Notes: generated by a model from the sequence alone, not told the origin. A DNA stretch of 64,000 nucleotides from Sinotaia quadrata (GCA_028829895.1 CM054182.1:36216879-36280878); one strand, 5' to 3'. Positions 47,189 through 58,597 are shown, counted from the first letter of the stretch. Made by a program: numbers and translations.

Positions 47189-48736
47189 TGTCACAGTCTG
47201 ATAAAATTGTCCGACTTCGTGACCCACTTGCCTTGTTTACTTCAAATTCGAATATTTGAAATCCTTGACCCCTTTGTTCAAAGCTTCCTTTTTCTAGGTG
47301 CTTCTAGAACAGGTCAAGATGTTATGTAACTTTAGGACCATTGTCCAGTTCTCGAACCAACCACATGCTTTGCGAACAGTCACGTGATACGCAATATACC
47401 TTTCTATATATGTACCCACACGCTTCCGCTCCCTCACTTCGAGCACATTTTAGCTAATTCCATCAGCTTACTCGGGTCGTGAGAGGCAGCCGGCGCCATA
47501 GAGAATCAAGGTACCCTTCGACTTCTCTCAAAGGTATCATTTTATTTAATAGTATTTGCCTATGTATTGTTTAAGTATGTATTTGTGCTATGTATTATAT
47601 GATTTCCATATACACTTGAGCATGGTTCAGAGAAATAGCTGAAAAACCTATAAGTTACGGAATATAAATTTATTGTAACCATTTTTCCATTTCTGTACTT
47701 TAATTTATATTGTTTTAATTCACTAAGAGCCAGAATGCTGCGCTCGATATGAATTCTTCATGTAATTCAATTATTGCGTGTAATTTAAATTGTAAATTGT
47801 GAAGCGCTCTGTCGGCTTGAATTACCCCTTGTATGAACATTAATTTAACGTTGTATCTATTTTATTGCTTCATACGTCATGACTGTTAAATGGAACACAT
47901 GTGAGACGATTATATTTTTTCTAAAATCTAACTGTAAGCGACGCGAGGTCGAAACTCTTTGTTCAGCGCATTTAATTGAGCCATGCCTAAGTAGGACCTG
48001 TTAGGTTGAGAATTATATCCAAACACGTTGCATCCACAGGTCGGCTCATGGTTCATGTTCACCATGCCTCACCTGCATTAGCTTATTGGTATAAGCGTGT
48101 CGAAATCCACTCTGAGGGCCATGCTGCAAAAATTCCAGTTCCTAGCCACTAACAAAGGGACATCATTCCTTATGCACCACGTGTGTCGTTAAAGGGGGAC
48201 TGAGGGAACGAACCGGCATGACTGAGTGTTGAGACCAAGGATACAAGAATAGAGCTAAGTGCAAAATCAAGTGTACAGATCTCAAAGGAACACTTTTCTG
48301 GCAATTTAGATTGACAAAAATCAGGCATAGGCGCGTAAAGACAGAGTGAAGACTATTCGCGTTGCATTCGATTTATTGTTAATTTGTTAAACTTTATTAA
48401 ATCTTATTTTCTTTGTTAAAACCTCTTAGTAGTTGATTTCTATGCACAATAGACCAATTAGATTAATTCTTAGATTTGAATGGGGGCGGATGAGCAGAAA
48501 GATTGATGACGAGTGCATATTAATTTAGAGGGATTTAACTGTTTTCAAATCTAGCTAAAAGTTCGCAGTTTATTAGTCTGTAAATTTGTCGTCTGAACTA
48601 CAAGACGCACTTTTAATTAGTCAGATAATAAATTGAGCAACCAGTCTGCGTAGAATATGAGAGGAAGAATTAATTATATTTAAAGTCTTTTAATTATTCT
48701 AAGCAGGGTCTTTAAATAAATACTGGAAACGTAACA
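47189..48736 (+). repeat. 3' LTR of the Gmr1-like element
   Basis: This is the same 1,548 bp as the 5' LTR, preceded by the purine tract aaaagcaaggggg and followed by the target duplication GACAC at 48737-48741. No mismatch to the 5' copy was noticed on reading. The predicted frame starting at 47051 that enters this LTR is fortuitous. Confidence 0.96.
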
Positions 48737-48741
48737 GACAC

Positions 48742-49884
48742 CACAACGTCAAATGATTCATCAACTTTATATTCGATTATTTACTTCTGTCCCAAGAGCA
48801 ATCTGCCCCGTCTCGTTATACATTCCCAAACTGCCAAATATGTATACTTGTTCACTTCTTGATAACTCTAGCCTTGTTTTCCTAATGATCGCATAAAAAG
48901 GTACGATATCTTGTTTACAAAAATAGAAATGTGTCTTTAAAATGTTTAGGAACCATTTTATATATTTTGGGAAACAAATTCCATATCAAATATATATTAC
49001 TGTTATTTAAATCAGTTTGTAATTGTTCAACATGAACAGTACCATTTATGTTTTTATAAGGCTTCGCTCAGCATTTGAGGTCAGTAAACTTATATTTAAT
49101 TTTGCTTTTGGTAAATAAATTTTGTTAAAAATAAAGAGTTACCGTCTATTCTTCTCTAGACATTGGTTTTAATAAGTATGTTCATTTTAATGCTAGTCAA
49201 TTGTTATTATTAACTGTATTGTCATGATGAAGATTTTTAGCTGAAATATAAACACTTGTATTTTGGAGGGTTTTGTATAAACATATTATTGTTATTAATA
49301 ATTGACTTGTCCTGATGAAGGCGTTTTAGTGTAAATGTCGACACTTGTAGCTGATTGTTTGTATACTTTAAAAGAATTTCAAATTTTCTTGCTGCATTTG
49401 TTTCTTTTTTGAACACTTAGCAATTGTTTATGCACCTTGCTAACATAATGGTTATGTATTCATTTTCCTTCTTACTTCTCCCCTGGTTTCTTTGTACGCT
49501 TGTGGTGGATTAGAGAAGTTTCCATCCTAGCAGGCAGGAATTGTGTTGATTCACTGCACCGTTTGTGTGTGTGTGTGTTGCCAAGTGTTTCCAGCTCCAC
49601 TGTGAAACTTTCTAGCAAAAAGAGTGCTAGAAGTTCGTTACTGTGATTGCCTACTTGAGAAGCTAATATGGTGAATGTGTGTCTAGATTAATCTCCAGGG
49701 ATCTACAGTGTTGGAACATTCTACAACCTGCTTAGCAGAGCATGTGGAAGAGTGACTATTCTATTGTGAACAATAAACTTGTGACATTGTTACAAAAACC
49801 TGCACATCAGTGAACAGGTTATGTACAAACTATTATCATATCACTCTATAACTCCATTTCTTCTATGATAATAATAGTCCTGTG
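48742..49884. other. No gene recognised
   Basis: Contains a rough ~115-bp duplication near 49200-49350 (ttgtcatgatgaag / ttgtcctgatgaag). Otherwise unique; a polyadenylation-like aacaataaacttgtg occurs near 49770. Confidence 0.5.
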
Positions 49885-50325
49885 ATTTATTTTTGATACT
49901 AATCAGACTATTGATTCATGTGTATGGATATAAGACTGAATAAGTATTGGAGTTACTTGAACACTGTTTCATGGAATATTGAGGTCAAATAACCTTCTCA
50001 GTGTATTTGTCATATGTTTATTATTAAGCTATATGTTGGAGTGACACTGGGTGGATGGGGGCTCATTCAATATAATTAAGGACGGATTTGTTACTCCTTT
50101 AATAAGAAGTTTCCACATACGAAAATATTGTGTGTCAGTAAAACGTCTGTTTTATTGTTGTGGAAGAGAGAAGACTTTTACTATACCCGTATAATCCGCC
50201 AAGTGAGAGACGAGTGGTGCCTCCTGTGAACATTATTTATAAACATAAATTAAGATTTATCCATCACTTGTAATTAGTTATAGATTATTATTAATAACCA
50301 ATAAGAAAGGGGTGCATGTCACACT
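49885..50325 (+). repeat. Dispersed repeat family A, copy 2
   Basis: Partner of 24107-24560. It ends at gtcacac, immediately followed by the (TATC)n tract, so the microsatellite begins at the repeat's terminus. Confidence 0.8.
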
Positions 50326-50333
50326 ATCTATCC

Positions 50334-50420
<87 letters not shown>

Positions 50421-50430
50421 ATTCTATCAT
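50326..50430. repeat. (TATC)n microsatellite
   Basis: About 24 units, beginning at the end of dispersed repeat A. Confidence 0.97.
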
Positions 50431-50717
50431 TCTACATTCTATCTATCTGTGGTTGAATTCTAAAGCGAAAATAATATGCATTAATCTAATTAACAGAATT
50501 CGTTTAATAAAAACTGGTACGTAATCGATTGTACAAATATTTGAGTTCCAGCCATGTCTTAATTAAAAGCCAGCATAGCGCTAGCCTCCTTGACATCGAC
50601 GTAAACGTGTCCAGCCAGGGGCCGCACGACCCTAGCATTTCGACTCCGGACAGTTGTGTGTCTGCTATGTCTCCCTGGAAGTCTGCTAGGATGCGATGCT
50701 GACGATGTCTGCTGGCT

Positions 50718-51062
50718 GATAGTACACACAAGTAAACACTATTTACCATTCGTAACCAACTCTATGAGTGATAGTACACACAAGTAGACACTATTTGCCA
50801 TTCGTAACCAACTCTATGAGTGATAGTACACACAAGTAGACACTATTTGCCATTCGTAACCAACTCTATGAGTGATAGTACACACAAGTAGACACTATTT
50901 ACCATTCGTAACCAACTCTATGAGTGATAGTACACACAAGTAGACACTATTTGCCATTCGTAACCAACTCTATGAGTGATAGTACACACAAGTAGACACT
51001 ATTTACCATTCGTAACCAACTCTATGAGTGATAGTACACACCATTCGTAACCAACTCTATGA
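50718..51062. repeat. 52-bp minisatellite, ~6.5 copies
   Basis: Unit gatagtacacacaagtagac plus 32 bp ending ctctatgagt; the last copy is internally deleted. Confidence 0.96.
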
Positions 51063-51554
51063 GTGACTTGTGAAGATGACACGAGTCGGAGTACTGTACA
51101 CACGAGTCAACGTGAAAGTGTAAATCAGTCACTATGTGCGTTTTAACGTATTAGGGGTGGTGACTGAAATGTACCTCTGTCCTGTGCTCGCATGGTTCTG
51201 AGTTCGATAAGGGGAGACAAGTTTTATCAGTGGTGTAACTTAGCACTGAATTAGTGTATCACTGGATTGTACACTTGAATTATTTTGATTAAAAAGGGAA
51301 GATACTGCATATCAAACACTCCTATACACGGGCAGACCATTTAGGATCAATGAATTCAATACTGAATTAAGCGAAATAAATATACTGTTAATGTGACCCT
51401 GAGTCAGTATTGTCAGAAGTGAAATAAATATCTTTTATTGTGACCCTGGAATTCATGGAAAAGAATGACGTCTGTACTGTGAGAAAGTCCTGTTTTGTCA
51501 AATGTTTGTGTCGCATGTAGGATTTTATAAATTGACATCGGTGTTGGCTGTAAT
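51063..51554. other. No feature
   Basis: Unique sequence. Confidence 0.5.
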
Positions 51555-51705
51555 CGCCTATGAAACCGTAATTGTCATCAAGTTGCACTAACTAACCCAA
51601 ATCTGTCTCCTGTGAAACCGTAATTGTCATCAAGTTGCACTGACTAGGCAAAGACTGTCTCTTATGAAACCGTAATTGCCATCAAGTTGCACTGACTAAC
51701 CTAAG
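51555..51705. repeat. ~55-bp tandem repeat, 3 copies
   Basis: Tatgaaaccgtaattgtcat followed by caagttgcact, three times. Confidence 0.92.
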
Positions 51706-51884
51706 TATGTCAAAATGAACTTTTTAAAAACATTTGGAAATTGATTTACAAGTCACAGAAATTATTCAAAGAATCACAGGGTAGAGCTATGTAATTGCTA
51801 ACAAACCACTCGAATTCTTTAGTGAATAGTAACGAGAAACTCCAGTGGCAGCCCAAACATAACGAAAAAGGTTGTTATATATAA

Positions 51885-52445
51885 CAATTATCTAGCTAAT
51901 TATCTGTTTATTTACCTATATTATATTTGTCCCAATTCATAACAAGTGATAGTTACCTGAATCAATCAATCAATCTAGCTAGCTAATTATGTATTTATTT
52001 ACATCTATTGGTTGCATTTGTCCCAATGTATAACTAGCGATAGTAAGCAGGATCTATTTATCAATCAGGTTAATTATCTATTTATTTACCTATATTAGTT
52101 ACATTTGTTACAATTCATAACTGGTGATAGTAACCTGGAACAATCAATCTATCTAGCTAATTATCTATTTATTTACCTACATTCGTTACATTTGTCCCAA
52201 TTTATAGTAACCAGGATCTATCTAGCTAATTATCTATTTAGTTTCTTATATTAGTTCCATTTGTCCCAATGTATAACTAGTGATAGTAAGCAGGATCTGT
52301 TTATCTATCATGTTAATTATTTATTTATCTACCTATATTAGTTCCATTTGTCCCAATTCATAACTAGTGATAGTTACCAGGATCTATCTATTTATTTACT
52401 TATATTAGTTACATTTGTCTCAGTTTATAACTATTGATAGTAACC
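51885..52445. repeat. Diverged ~85-100-bp repeat, ~6 copies
   Basis: Taattatctatttatttacc, tacatttgtcccaatt and aactagtgatagtaaccagg recur in that order. Confidence 0.85.
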
Positions 52446-52920
52446 ACAATTGCAAACATGTATTGCAGAGCGCCTTAAGCCCCCATAAGTAGCAAGCCTC
52501 CTGAGTTCAAGTTAACACATTTATTTCGAAAAGTTTCTTGAGTTCAAGATAACTTTGAGACACTACGCCAAAAGCGTTTGACTTGAGCCGGATACTGGTG
52601 TTCACGCGATAACAACCGCTGACCCCAATCTCAGTCTTGCTTTGGAGAAGTCATCCTATCATACTTTTTCATAGTTACGTTATCTAATGTAACGCAGGTG
52701 ATGTAACAAACAGTAAATGTATACATCTGGAAATTAACATTAGCGCACCATCTTAGTGTGCTGATTTAGGGCAGAACCACTAACCTCAGTATTTCAGCCA
52801 TTTTATTCAACCTCTAACCTCTGTGAAAGTTTATAGTGGTATCCCTAAGACCTCTCGCAAACTAAATTTTATTTCATAGACTAACGTTAAATGAGATTGA
52901 TTGGATTATATGTGCTACAG

Positions 52921-54139
52921 CAGGGGTCGGGGAAAGTTTTGGGGCATTACCCAAATTCTATTTGTGTTAAATGAAATTACTCTCAGACTTCAAAGGAAAC
53001 AAAAACAGGTTAATTGCTCTAAAAACAAAGAATAATTGCTATCAAAATCAAGAATTAATGAAAGACTTAAAAAGACACAAATGCTTATTTCTATTTCAGT
53101 GAAACCATACTTGAGAAACTCTGCCAGGTATTTCCTTTTCCTGTTTGATGACGTCAGAAAGGTAAAAGTGAATCTGATTAAAAACGGGAAATTTAATATT
53201 CATACTTTCAGTTGATGTCATTAGAGAACAACAAGAAGCTATAATTAAGTTCTCAATTCTATCAATATGCAATGCAATTTGACAAGATCTGTCAAATGTC
53301 ACACTCCCAAGACAATATAACTCTGACACTAGTTATAATATGCGTGGAGAGGTTGCCATAATTCAAACTGAACTTAACGATTTGAACAAGGCACTTGCTA
53401 GAGGCGCAACAGTTATGGTTTAAGTTTTTTTAAAATTTTTTTATATATATATATATGAAGTATCAATAAAAATCTTACATAAGAGTTTTGCTGTATGTTC
53501 CATAGTTTTGAATACAAAAAAATAAATATTACTGTCATTTTCTAAACTTTTCACAGCTCGTTTGACATAAAATAATTTAAATACTTAAATACTTCGGATT
53601 GCTATTTATTCGACGACCAGCAACACATCATTAAAATATAACAAAAATCCCTAGTTTAGTTTGCTAGTTACTGAATAGGAACAACTCGCCATGGAAAATA
53701 TTCAACTCTCAGTCGACCGGAGAAAAGGGATTGGATAAGAAAAGCAGAATAAAAGCAGCGGTTTCAAATATGGATTAAAGTACTTTATGTATAATATCAC
53801 CACCCAAAATCAAGCCATTTACCTTGGAATAAATATTGGGACCAACTAGGCTAGTGTCTCCTAGTCGGGAGTTCAGATCATAACTGACGTTTTTTTAAGG
53901 TCTATCCGAAATGGCGTCTTTGATAATAAGGTCATGTGGCTTAATTATTAAGGAGAGTTAATTTTATAAAAGTAAGAATGTTTCTGTTGATCTATTAAAA
54001 TTGAGGGGGTGGGGGAATTAATAAGCGAATGAATTTGATTACCTCACAATTACTTTATTTGTATTTTGGGGAACCTTCATTACCCCCAAAATGTTCATTT
54101 TTACCCCATTTGGGGTAATTTATCCGTTTCTCGACCTTG
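52921..54139. mobile_element. Candidate decayed hAT element, ~1.2 kb
   Basis: The left end CAGGGGTCGGGGAAAG and the inverse of the right end, CAAGGTCGAGAAACGG, align as imperfect hAT-like TIRs, and related ggggcattaccc / ggggtaattta motifs follow inside each end. Flanking octamers tgctacag and tgataagg match at 5 of 8 positions. No transposase was recognised; the 77-codon minus frame at 53096-53329 is not assignable. The alternative is two unrelated sequences. Confidence 0.42.
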
Positions 54140-54369
54140 TGATAAGGTGCCAGTGACAAAGGAATGGTTGTATTTTGTTGTTATTTATATTTTGATTAGT
54201 TATTGATGCATTGCAACATGACAATGTTATTGTGTGTGTCTAAGAATTTTGCATTGTTAAAAGTGTTAAATTCGTGTGTATATTTTGCTGCTACATCTGT
54301 GTAAGAATGAGATTTTCTCACTGATAAGGCATACATTTCCTACATTATCACTTGACTGGTTAAGCAATT

Positions 54370-55770
54370 ATGGCATCTAGATCACGCGCTGAGGTAAATG
54401 ACGAAAGCAAAGGGTTAGGTTTTACTGGCAAAGAACTTAACTATGATGTAGACAAGGAAATGAACAGATTGTCACTAATATTAGAGTAGGTTGAGAGATA
54501 TAAACAAAGATATTTTGAACGAGAAAAGAAAGGTTTAGAACTTGCTCGTGAAAAATTAGCAGTAGAGCAAAGGAGGTAAAAATCAAGTTGATACAACACA
54601 TTTTTTTTTTTAAAGGGTTGGATATTCGTGAAAATTCCCCTATCCCAGACGTTGATAGCAATACAAATAGCACCCATTTCTTTCAATGGCCCTATCCCAG
54701 ACATGGGTAGCAATACAAATAGCACCCATTCCTTTCAATTCCCCTATCCCAGACGTTGATAGCAATACAAATAGCACCCATTCCTTTCAATGGCCCTATC
54801 CCAGACATGGGTAGCAATACAAATAGCACCCATTCCTTAAAATTCCCCTATCCCAGACATGGGTAGCAATACAAATAGCACCCATTCCTTTCAATGGCCC
54901 TATCCCAGACATGGGTAGCAATACAAATAGCACCCATTCCTTTCAATGGCCCTATCCCAGACATGGGTAGCAATACAAATAGCACCCATTCCTTTCAATG
55001 GCCCTATCCCAGACATGGGTAGCAATACAAATAGCACCCATTCCTTTCAATGGCCCTATCCCAGACATGGGTAGCAATACAAATAGCACCCATTCCTTTC
55101 AATGGCCCTATCCCAGACATGGGTAGCAATACAAATAGCACCCATTCCTTTCAATGGCCCTATCCCAGACATGGGTAGCAATACAAATAGCACCCATTCC
55201 TGTCAATGGCCCTATCCCAGACGTTGATAGCAATATAAATAGCACCCATTCCTTTCAATGGCCCTATATTTTGGAAAAGTTGACATGGATATAGATGTAT
55301 ATTTAGCAAGATTTGAAAGGCTATCTAAAGAACACAATATCCTATTGATAAATGGTCACTCCAATTGACTAATTTTTAACAAGACATGCTGCAGACGTTT
55401 ATGGAACTCTGTCAGAGACTAATGTAAATGACTATACTACATTGAAAGCAGAATTGCTTAGAGTTTTCCAACTTACACTGGACGAATATGAAAAACGTTT
55501 TAGAAATGCCGTAGAAAGAAAAAGGAAACCTTTTGTTCGGTTGTGAATCATCTTGATGCTACTCTCAAGAAATGGCGCGCACTAAAGGCACAGCTAAGTC
55601 ATATGATAATCTTTTGAAATGTTCCTTTTAAGAACAAATGCTTGAATCTTGCTCCCTAGAGTGGCGGATTCTTCTGGACCAAAACAAATATATATCTTGT
55701 TTCTGACTTGTTAAAGCTGCTGATCACTAAACAGCGGCTCGTGATATGGCGGATGATGGAAGTTTTATTG
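54370..55770 (+). pseudogene. Decayed Gag gene of a second Gmr1-like retroelement
   Basis: From an ATG at 54370 the frame reads MASRSRAEVNDESKGLGFTG and onward, then ELNYDVDKEMNRLSLILE, a TAG stop, and a charged helix (RYFEREKKGLELAREKLAVE). It parallels the N-terminus of the intact Gag (LGYQGDELTSYIKTELEK). After a minisatellite (54638-55267) the capsid resumes: FGKVDMDIDVYLARFERLSK, a frameshift near 55335, then AADVYGTLSETNVNDYTTLK and FQLTLDEYEKRFRNAVE, matching IDAYLKTFEKLAR and YDTVKAALLKRYKLTADTYR of the intact copy. Further shifts and stops follow; SCAN-like traces (NHLDATLKKWRALKAQ) fade by about 55770. It is non-functional. No LTRs, protease or RT could be attached to it. Confidence 0.75.
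54638..55267 (+). repeat. 52-bp minisatellite inside the Gag pseudogene, ~12 copies
   Basis: The unit is 52 bp (agcacccattcctttcaatg plus 32 bp to caatacaaat), with about 12 copies of very high identity. A variant with gacgttgatagc instead of gacatgggtagc occurs at both edges (54648, 54752, 55222). Read in the Gag frame the unit is open (IPDVDSNTNSTHSFQW), and capsid homology resumes directly at its right edge, so it probably arose from gag linker sequence. Confidence 0.93.
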
Positions 55771-57060
55771 TGCTACTCAAAATAAGGGTGACATGTCCTT
55801 TAGGAAAAATCCATGTGCAAAATTCTGACAATTGCCTGCAAAGTAAATTAATCTAAGAGCTAAGTGCTCTAACTATGCTAAACTACTAAAATATTAAAAG
55901 GCCACCTTCACCATCCAACACCTCTCCCCTTCATATCCATTAACTTATTGTTCTGTGTCCAGAGCTCTTTTGTCATACGTGAAATGTATTTTACATACAA
56001 GTCCATGTGCGGAATGTCTAGCAATCCGCCTTCTGTTTATGCTGAGCGTAAGTAATCTTCCAAAGGGGAGAGCCTTTGCAAAATGAACATATTCTCTTGA
56101 GTGAAAAATTCGTTATTTGGAGTGGGGGGGAGTCTAAAATTCAGGTTCAGGCTTCTGAACATAAGTCTAAAAGTTTCCTGTTACCAAGACAAATTCACTG
56201 GTATATGATATGTCGGGCTTAAATGAGAATTCTCAGGTTTTATAGCTGAGAAACAGACATCCAATTTTATATGGTAAAATTGTTTTGCGGCACGCCCTCA
56301 TACAAAAAATATATTTCTTTAATTATATGAGTTTTTTAAAAATTTGAATGCCCGCTAACTTTAAAGTTTTGATTTCTGTACCCCTCTGATTTGTTTAAGT
56401 TAAACCACTCTGGTATACATTGATTCTTATTTAATAGATTTCTGGTATTTAAAAAAAAATTTTTTTTAACTGAGTACCGTCACAAAAGTCATATTCATGC
56501 ATTATCATATTTAAGATGCTTACATTGTCCAGAATTATCAACATTTCTACTTGATTGTTCCTCCAATAACAATAAAATATTTCTTAATATACATAATCCC
56601 CGAAAACATATTATAAAGTTTTGAGTTTTTCCCTTATAATGACGTAGTTCCGGACGAACTAATACCATATATGGAAATAAAAACTACAATGGAGGGGAAT
56701 TCCTAGCTGACTACAACACGGCCACTGCACCTTTGATGATCTCATCAAACGTCGAGAGTCATCTAATTAAAGGGTAGCATAGGGATATTGGCTACGTTAA
56801 TTTTTATATTAGTTTGTTACAGAATTTTTGTGATAATAAATTTTTTATTTTTTTTTTCATCAATAGTGACTTGTCAGTAGTGTCAGCGTATAGGGCGTGC
56901 CTTCAGCCATGTATTGGTCACGTGATAAACGGCAGCCATTCGCGGCTTGCGCCTCATAAGCACATTGGATTTTACTACCGGAAAAAGTTTCACTCCTCGG
57001 CTGTGTCTAGCTAGTTGTGCGTTTCTTATGGATATTGCATAGCGGAGTACAATTTCAAAT
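55771..57060. other. Upstream flank of the myosin gene; no element recognised
   Basis: About 1.3 kb without tandem arrays. It contains gtcacgtgat (E-box type) at about 56917 and a GC-richer stretch 56885-57010 that might include promoter or a non-coding exon; no TATA or initiator was identified with confidence. Confidence 0.4.
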
Positions 57061-57099
57061 TTTCTGTGTTTGTTTTGTGCTTCTGGTCTTGTCTGTCAG

Positions 57100-57158
57100 C
57101 CAGCAGTCAATAGGTTACTGGCTTTGACACCTCTGATTCTGCTAAATACACATTCAAA
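57100..57158 (+). other. Myosin 5' UTR with probable splice acceptor just upstream
   Basis: A pyrimidine-rich tract at 57061-57097 (tttctgtgtttgttttgtgc and onward) ends in CAG at 57097-57099, an excellent 3' splice site 59 bp before the myosin ATG. Vertebrate MYH9-type genes also begin with a non-coding exon spliced to the ATG exon, so the true promoter is probably further upstream and may lie outside the window or in the unannotated 55.8-57.0 kb stretch. The alternative is that transcription starts here and the tract is coincidental. Confidence 0.5.
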
Positions 57159-57515
57159 ATGGCGGATTTCGAAGGTGCTGCAGGCCTAAGCGCCAATGAA
57201 CTACGTTACCTGACCATTGACCGAAGCGTAATCAATGATCCTGCAGTGCAGGCAGAGTGGGCATCCAAAAAATTAGTATGGGTGCCGGACGAAACTCATG
57301 GATTTGTTGCCGCAAGCGTAAGAGGCGACAAAGGCGAGCAAGTAGAGGTGGAAGTGGAAGAAACCGGCAAGAAAATGTTCATACATCGAGATGACATTCA
57401 AAAAATGAATCCCCCTAAGTTTAACAAAGTCGAAGATATGGCAGAATTGACATGCCTGAACGAAGCTTCAGTTCTTCATAATCTGAAAGACAGATACTAT
57501 TCTGGCTTGATTTAT
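57159..57515 (+). CDS. Non-muscle myosin II heavy chain, first coding exon (residues 1-119)
   Basis: This exon encodes the N-terminus of the actin-based motor heavy chain of non-muscle myosin II (zipper/MYH9/MYH10 family), which drives cytokinesis and cortical contractility in the cytoplasm. The protein starts [18 protein letters not shown]. Residues about 27-80 form the SH3-like myosin N-terminal domain ([15 protein letters not shown] and onward), followed by the start of the motor domain with [20 protein letters not shown] and the RYYSGLIY strand. The ATG is chosen because it gives the family N-terminus and an in-frame TAG lies 16 codons upstream (57111). The exon ends in phase 0 at a consensus donor, TTTAT|gtaag, at 57515/57516. 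Reading on past the donor adds only ten unrelated residues before a stop, so the longer open frame to 57548 is not the protein. Family assignment is firm; the orthologue symbol is not asserted. Confidence 0.96.
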
Positions 57516-58440
57516 GTAAGTAGTTTTCTCCACAATATGACATTGTAGGTTGTCAACTGCGGTCATACTCATTGTACGTTGACATTAATAATTACAGGTA
57601 TTTTGGTTGAAACACACCGGTGCCCACATCTAAAAAGTAAAATAAATGGCAATCGATTGTACACTCCCCGCAAATAAAGGATTCGATACCTATATGATTT
57701 TATCATCTCTTTGAAACTCTCTTCAAACCTTTTAAATGGGATGCCATTTAAACAGCGTTTGTATAGTGTCAAGAGTTGTCTCCTCTTGCGTGCCCATTCT
57801 GATTAAAGAACTTAACATTATAATAGCATGGAAGAGAGTTTAATTGAAATATATATCCTGCATGTTTGCACATTCAGTAGTTTTGATATGCAGAATATTT
57901 TGTCAGGTGCGTTATATAAATTATATGATTAAGATTATGCTTCATTATTGCTCAATTCATAATAAGATAATATCTACGTAGGCCTACATGTGTGTGTGTA
58001 AATATGTATCATGAGTAAGATAATGTAAATATAATTTATTTCAATTGTAGTATGTTTCTAGAGCTGATTCAGTAATAATAATAAGACATCTAATATTTAA
58101 TAAACAATCATTTATTTTTTTATAATAATACTGCAAACAAAAGGTAATAATACATGTACTATAACTGCAAAATGTTTTCATCAATATGAATTCAATTTTT
58201 CAAAAGAATACAATGACTTGTTTTGAAAATCATGTGTTTATTAAAATTAAATAATAAAGCAATTCATAAGGAATGGCTGGACATTTAATATGGAGATTAT
58301 AAATATAATAGTACCATTGTCTTTACATGAGCTGTAATACTGCACTAGTAGTAGTACTTAGTAATGAAGTTTTATGTAAAATGTAAGCATTTCTTTCAAG
58401 TGTACAAGATAAATTATTTTATTTTGTATTTTCCTAACAG
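57516..58440 (+). other. Myosin intron between coding exons 1 and 2
   Basis: This 925-bp AT-rich intron has GT..AG ends (gtaagt / taacag) and phase 0. No other gene or repeat array was seen in it. Confidence 0.93.
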
Positions 58441-58597
58441 ACATATTCAGGTCTGTTTTGTGTGGTTGTGAACCCGTATAAGAAGCTGCCTATCTACACA
58501 GAAAAAGTAGTTGAGCTTTACAAAGGAAAGAAACGCCATGAAGTCCCACCTCATGTCTATGCCATTGCAGACTCTGCTTACAGAAACATGTTACAAG
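58441..58597 (+). CDS. Non-muscle myosin II heavy chain, second coding exon (partial gene)
   Basis: This 157-nt exon continues the motor domain directly after residue 119: it opens with [19 protein letters not shown] and runs through [20 protein letters not shown] to YRNMLQ. It follows a good acceptor (ttttcctaacag, AG at 58439-58440) and ends at ACAAG|gtaatt in phase 1, so a split Asp codon is expected before the family's DREDQS segment. [12 protein letters not shown] and [16 protein letters not shown] are non-muscle rather than striated-muscle in character. It covers residues 120-171 plus one base. I recall vertebrate MYH genes having an exon of the same span and size here. The P-loop exon (GESGAGKT) is not found in the rest of the window, so the gene is cut by the window edge. 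Confidence 0.95.

Larger units (their letters stand above)
40472..48736 (+). mobile_element. Complete Gmr1-like Ty3/Gypsy LTR retrotransposon (gag-PR-IN-RT-RH)
   Basis: The element spans 8,265 bp: 5' LTR 40472-42019, leader 42020-42636, one Gag-Pol ORF 42637-46965, a 3' non-coding strip with a polypurine tract, and 3' LTR 47189-48736. It is flanked by a perfect 5-bp target duplication, GACAC (40467-40471 and 48737-48741). Both LTRs are 1,548 bp, run TGTCACAG...GTAACA and sit at a constant offset of 6,717; comparing them line by line I found no substitution. The integrase lies upstream of the reverse transcriptase, opposite to ordinary Gypsy elements. That order is established for Gmr1-like elements first described in deuterostomes. 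An intact frame, apparently identical LTRs and an exact target duplication point to very recent insertion and possible activity. Confidence 0.97.

Noticed and set aside
47051..47329. 92-codon frame crossing into the 3' LTR, considered as an env-like gene
   Set aside because: No signal peptide or transmembrane/envelope features and more than half lies in LTR sequence; the homologous stretch of the 5' LTR is not part of any gene.
54437..54725. Minus-strand frames over the Gag pseudogene
   Set aside because: Antisense shadows of the degraded Gag and its minisatellite.
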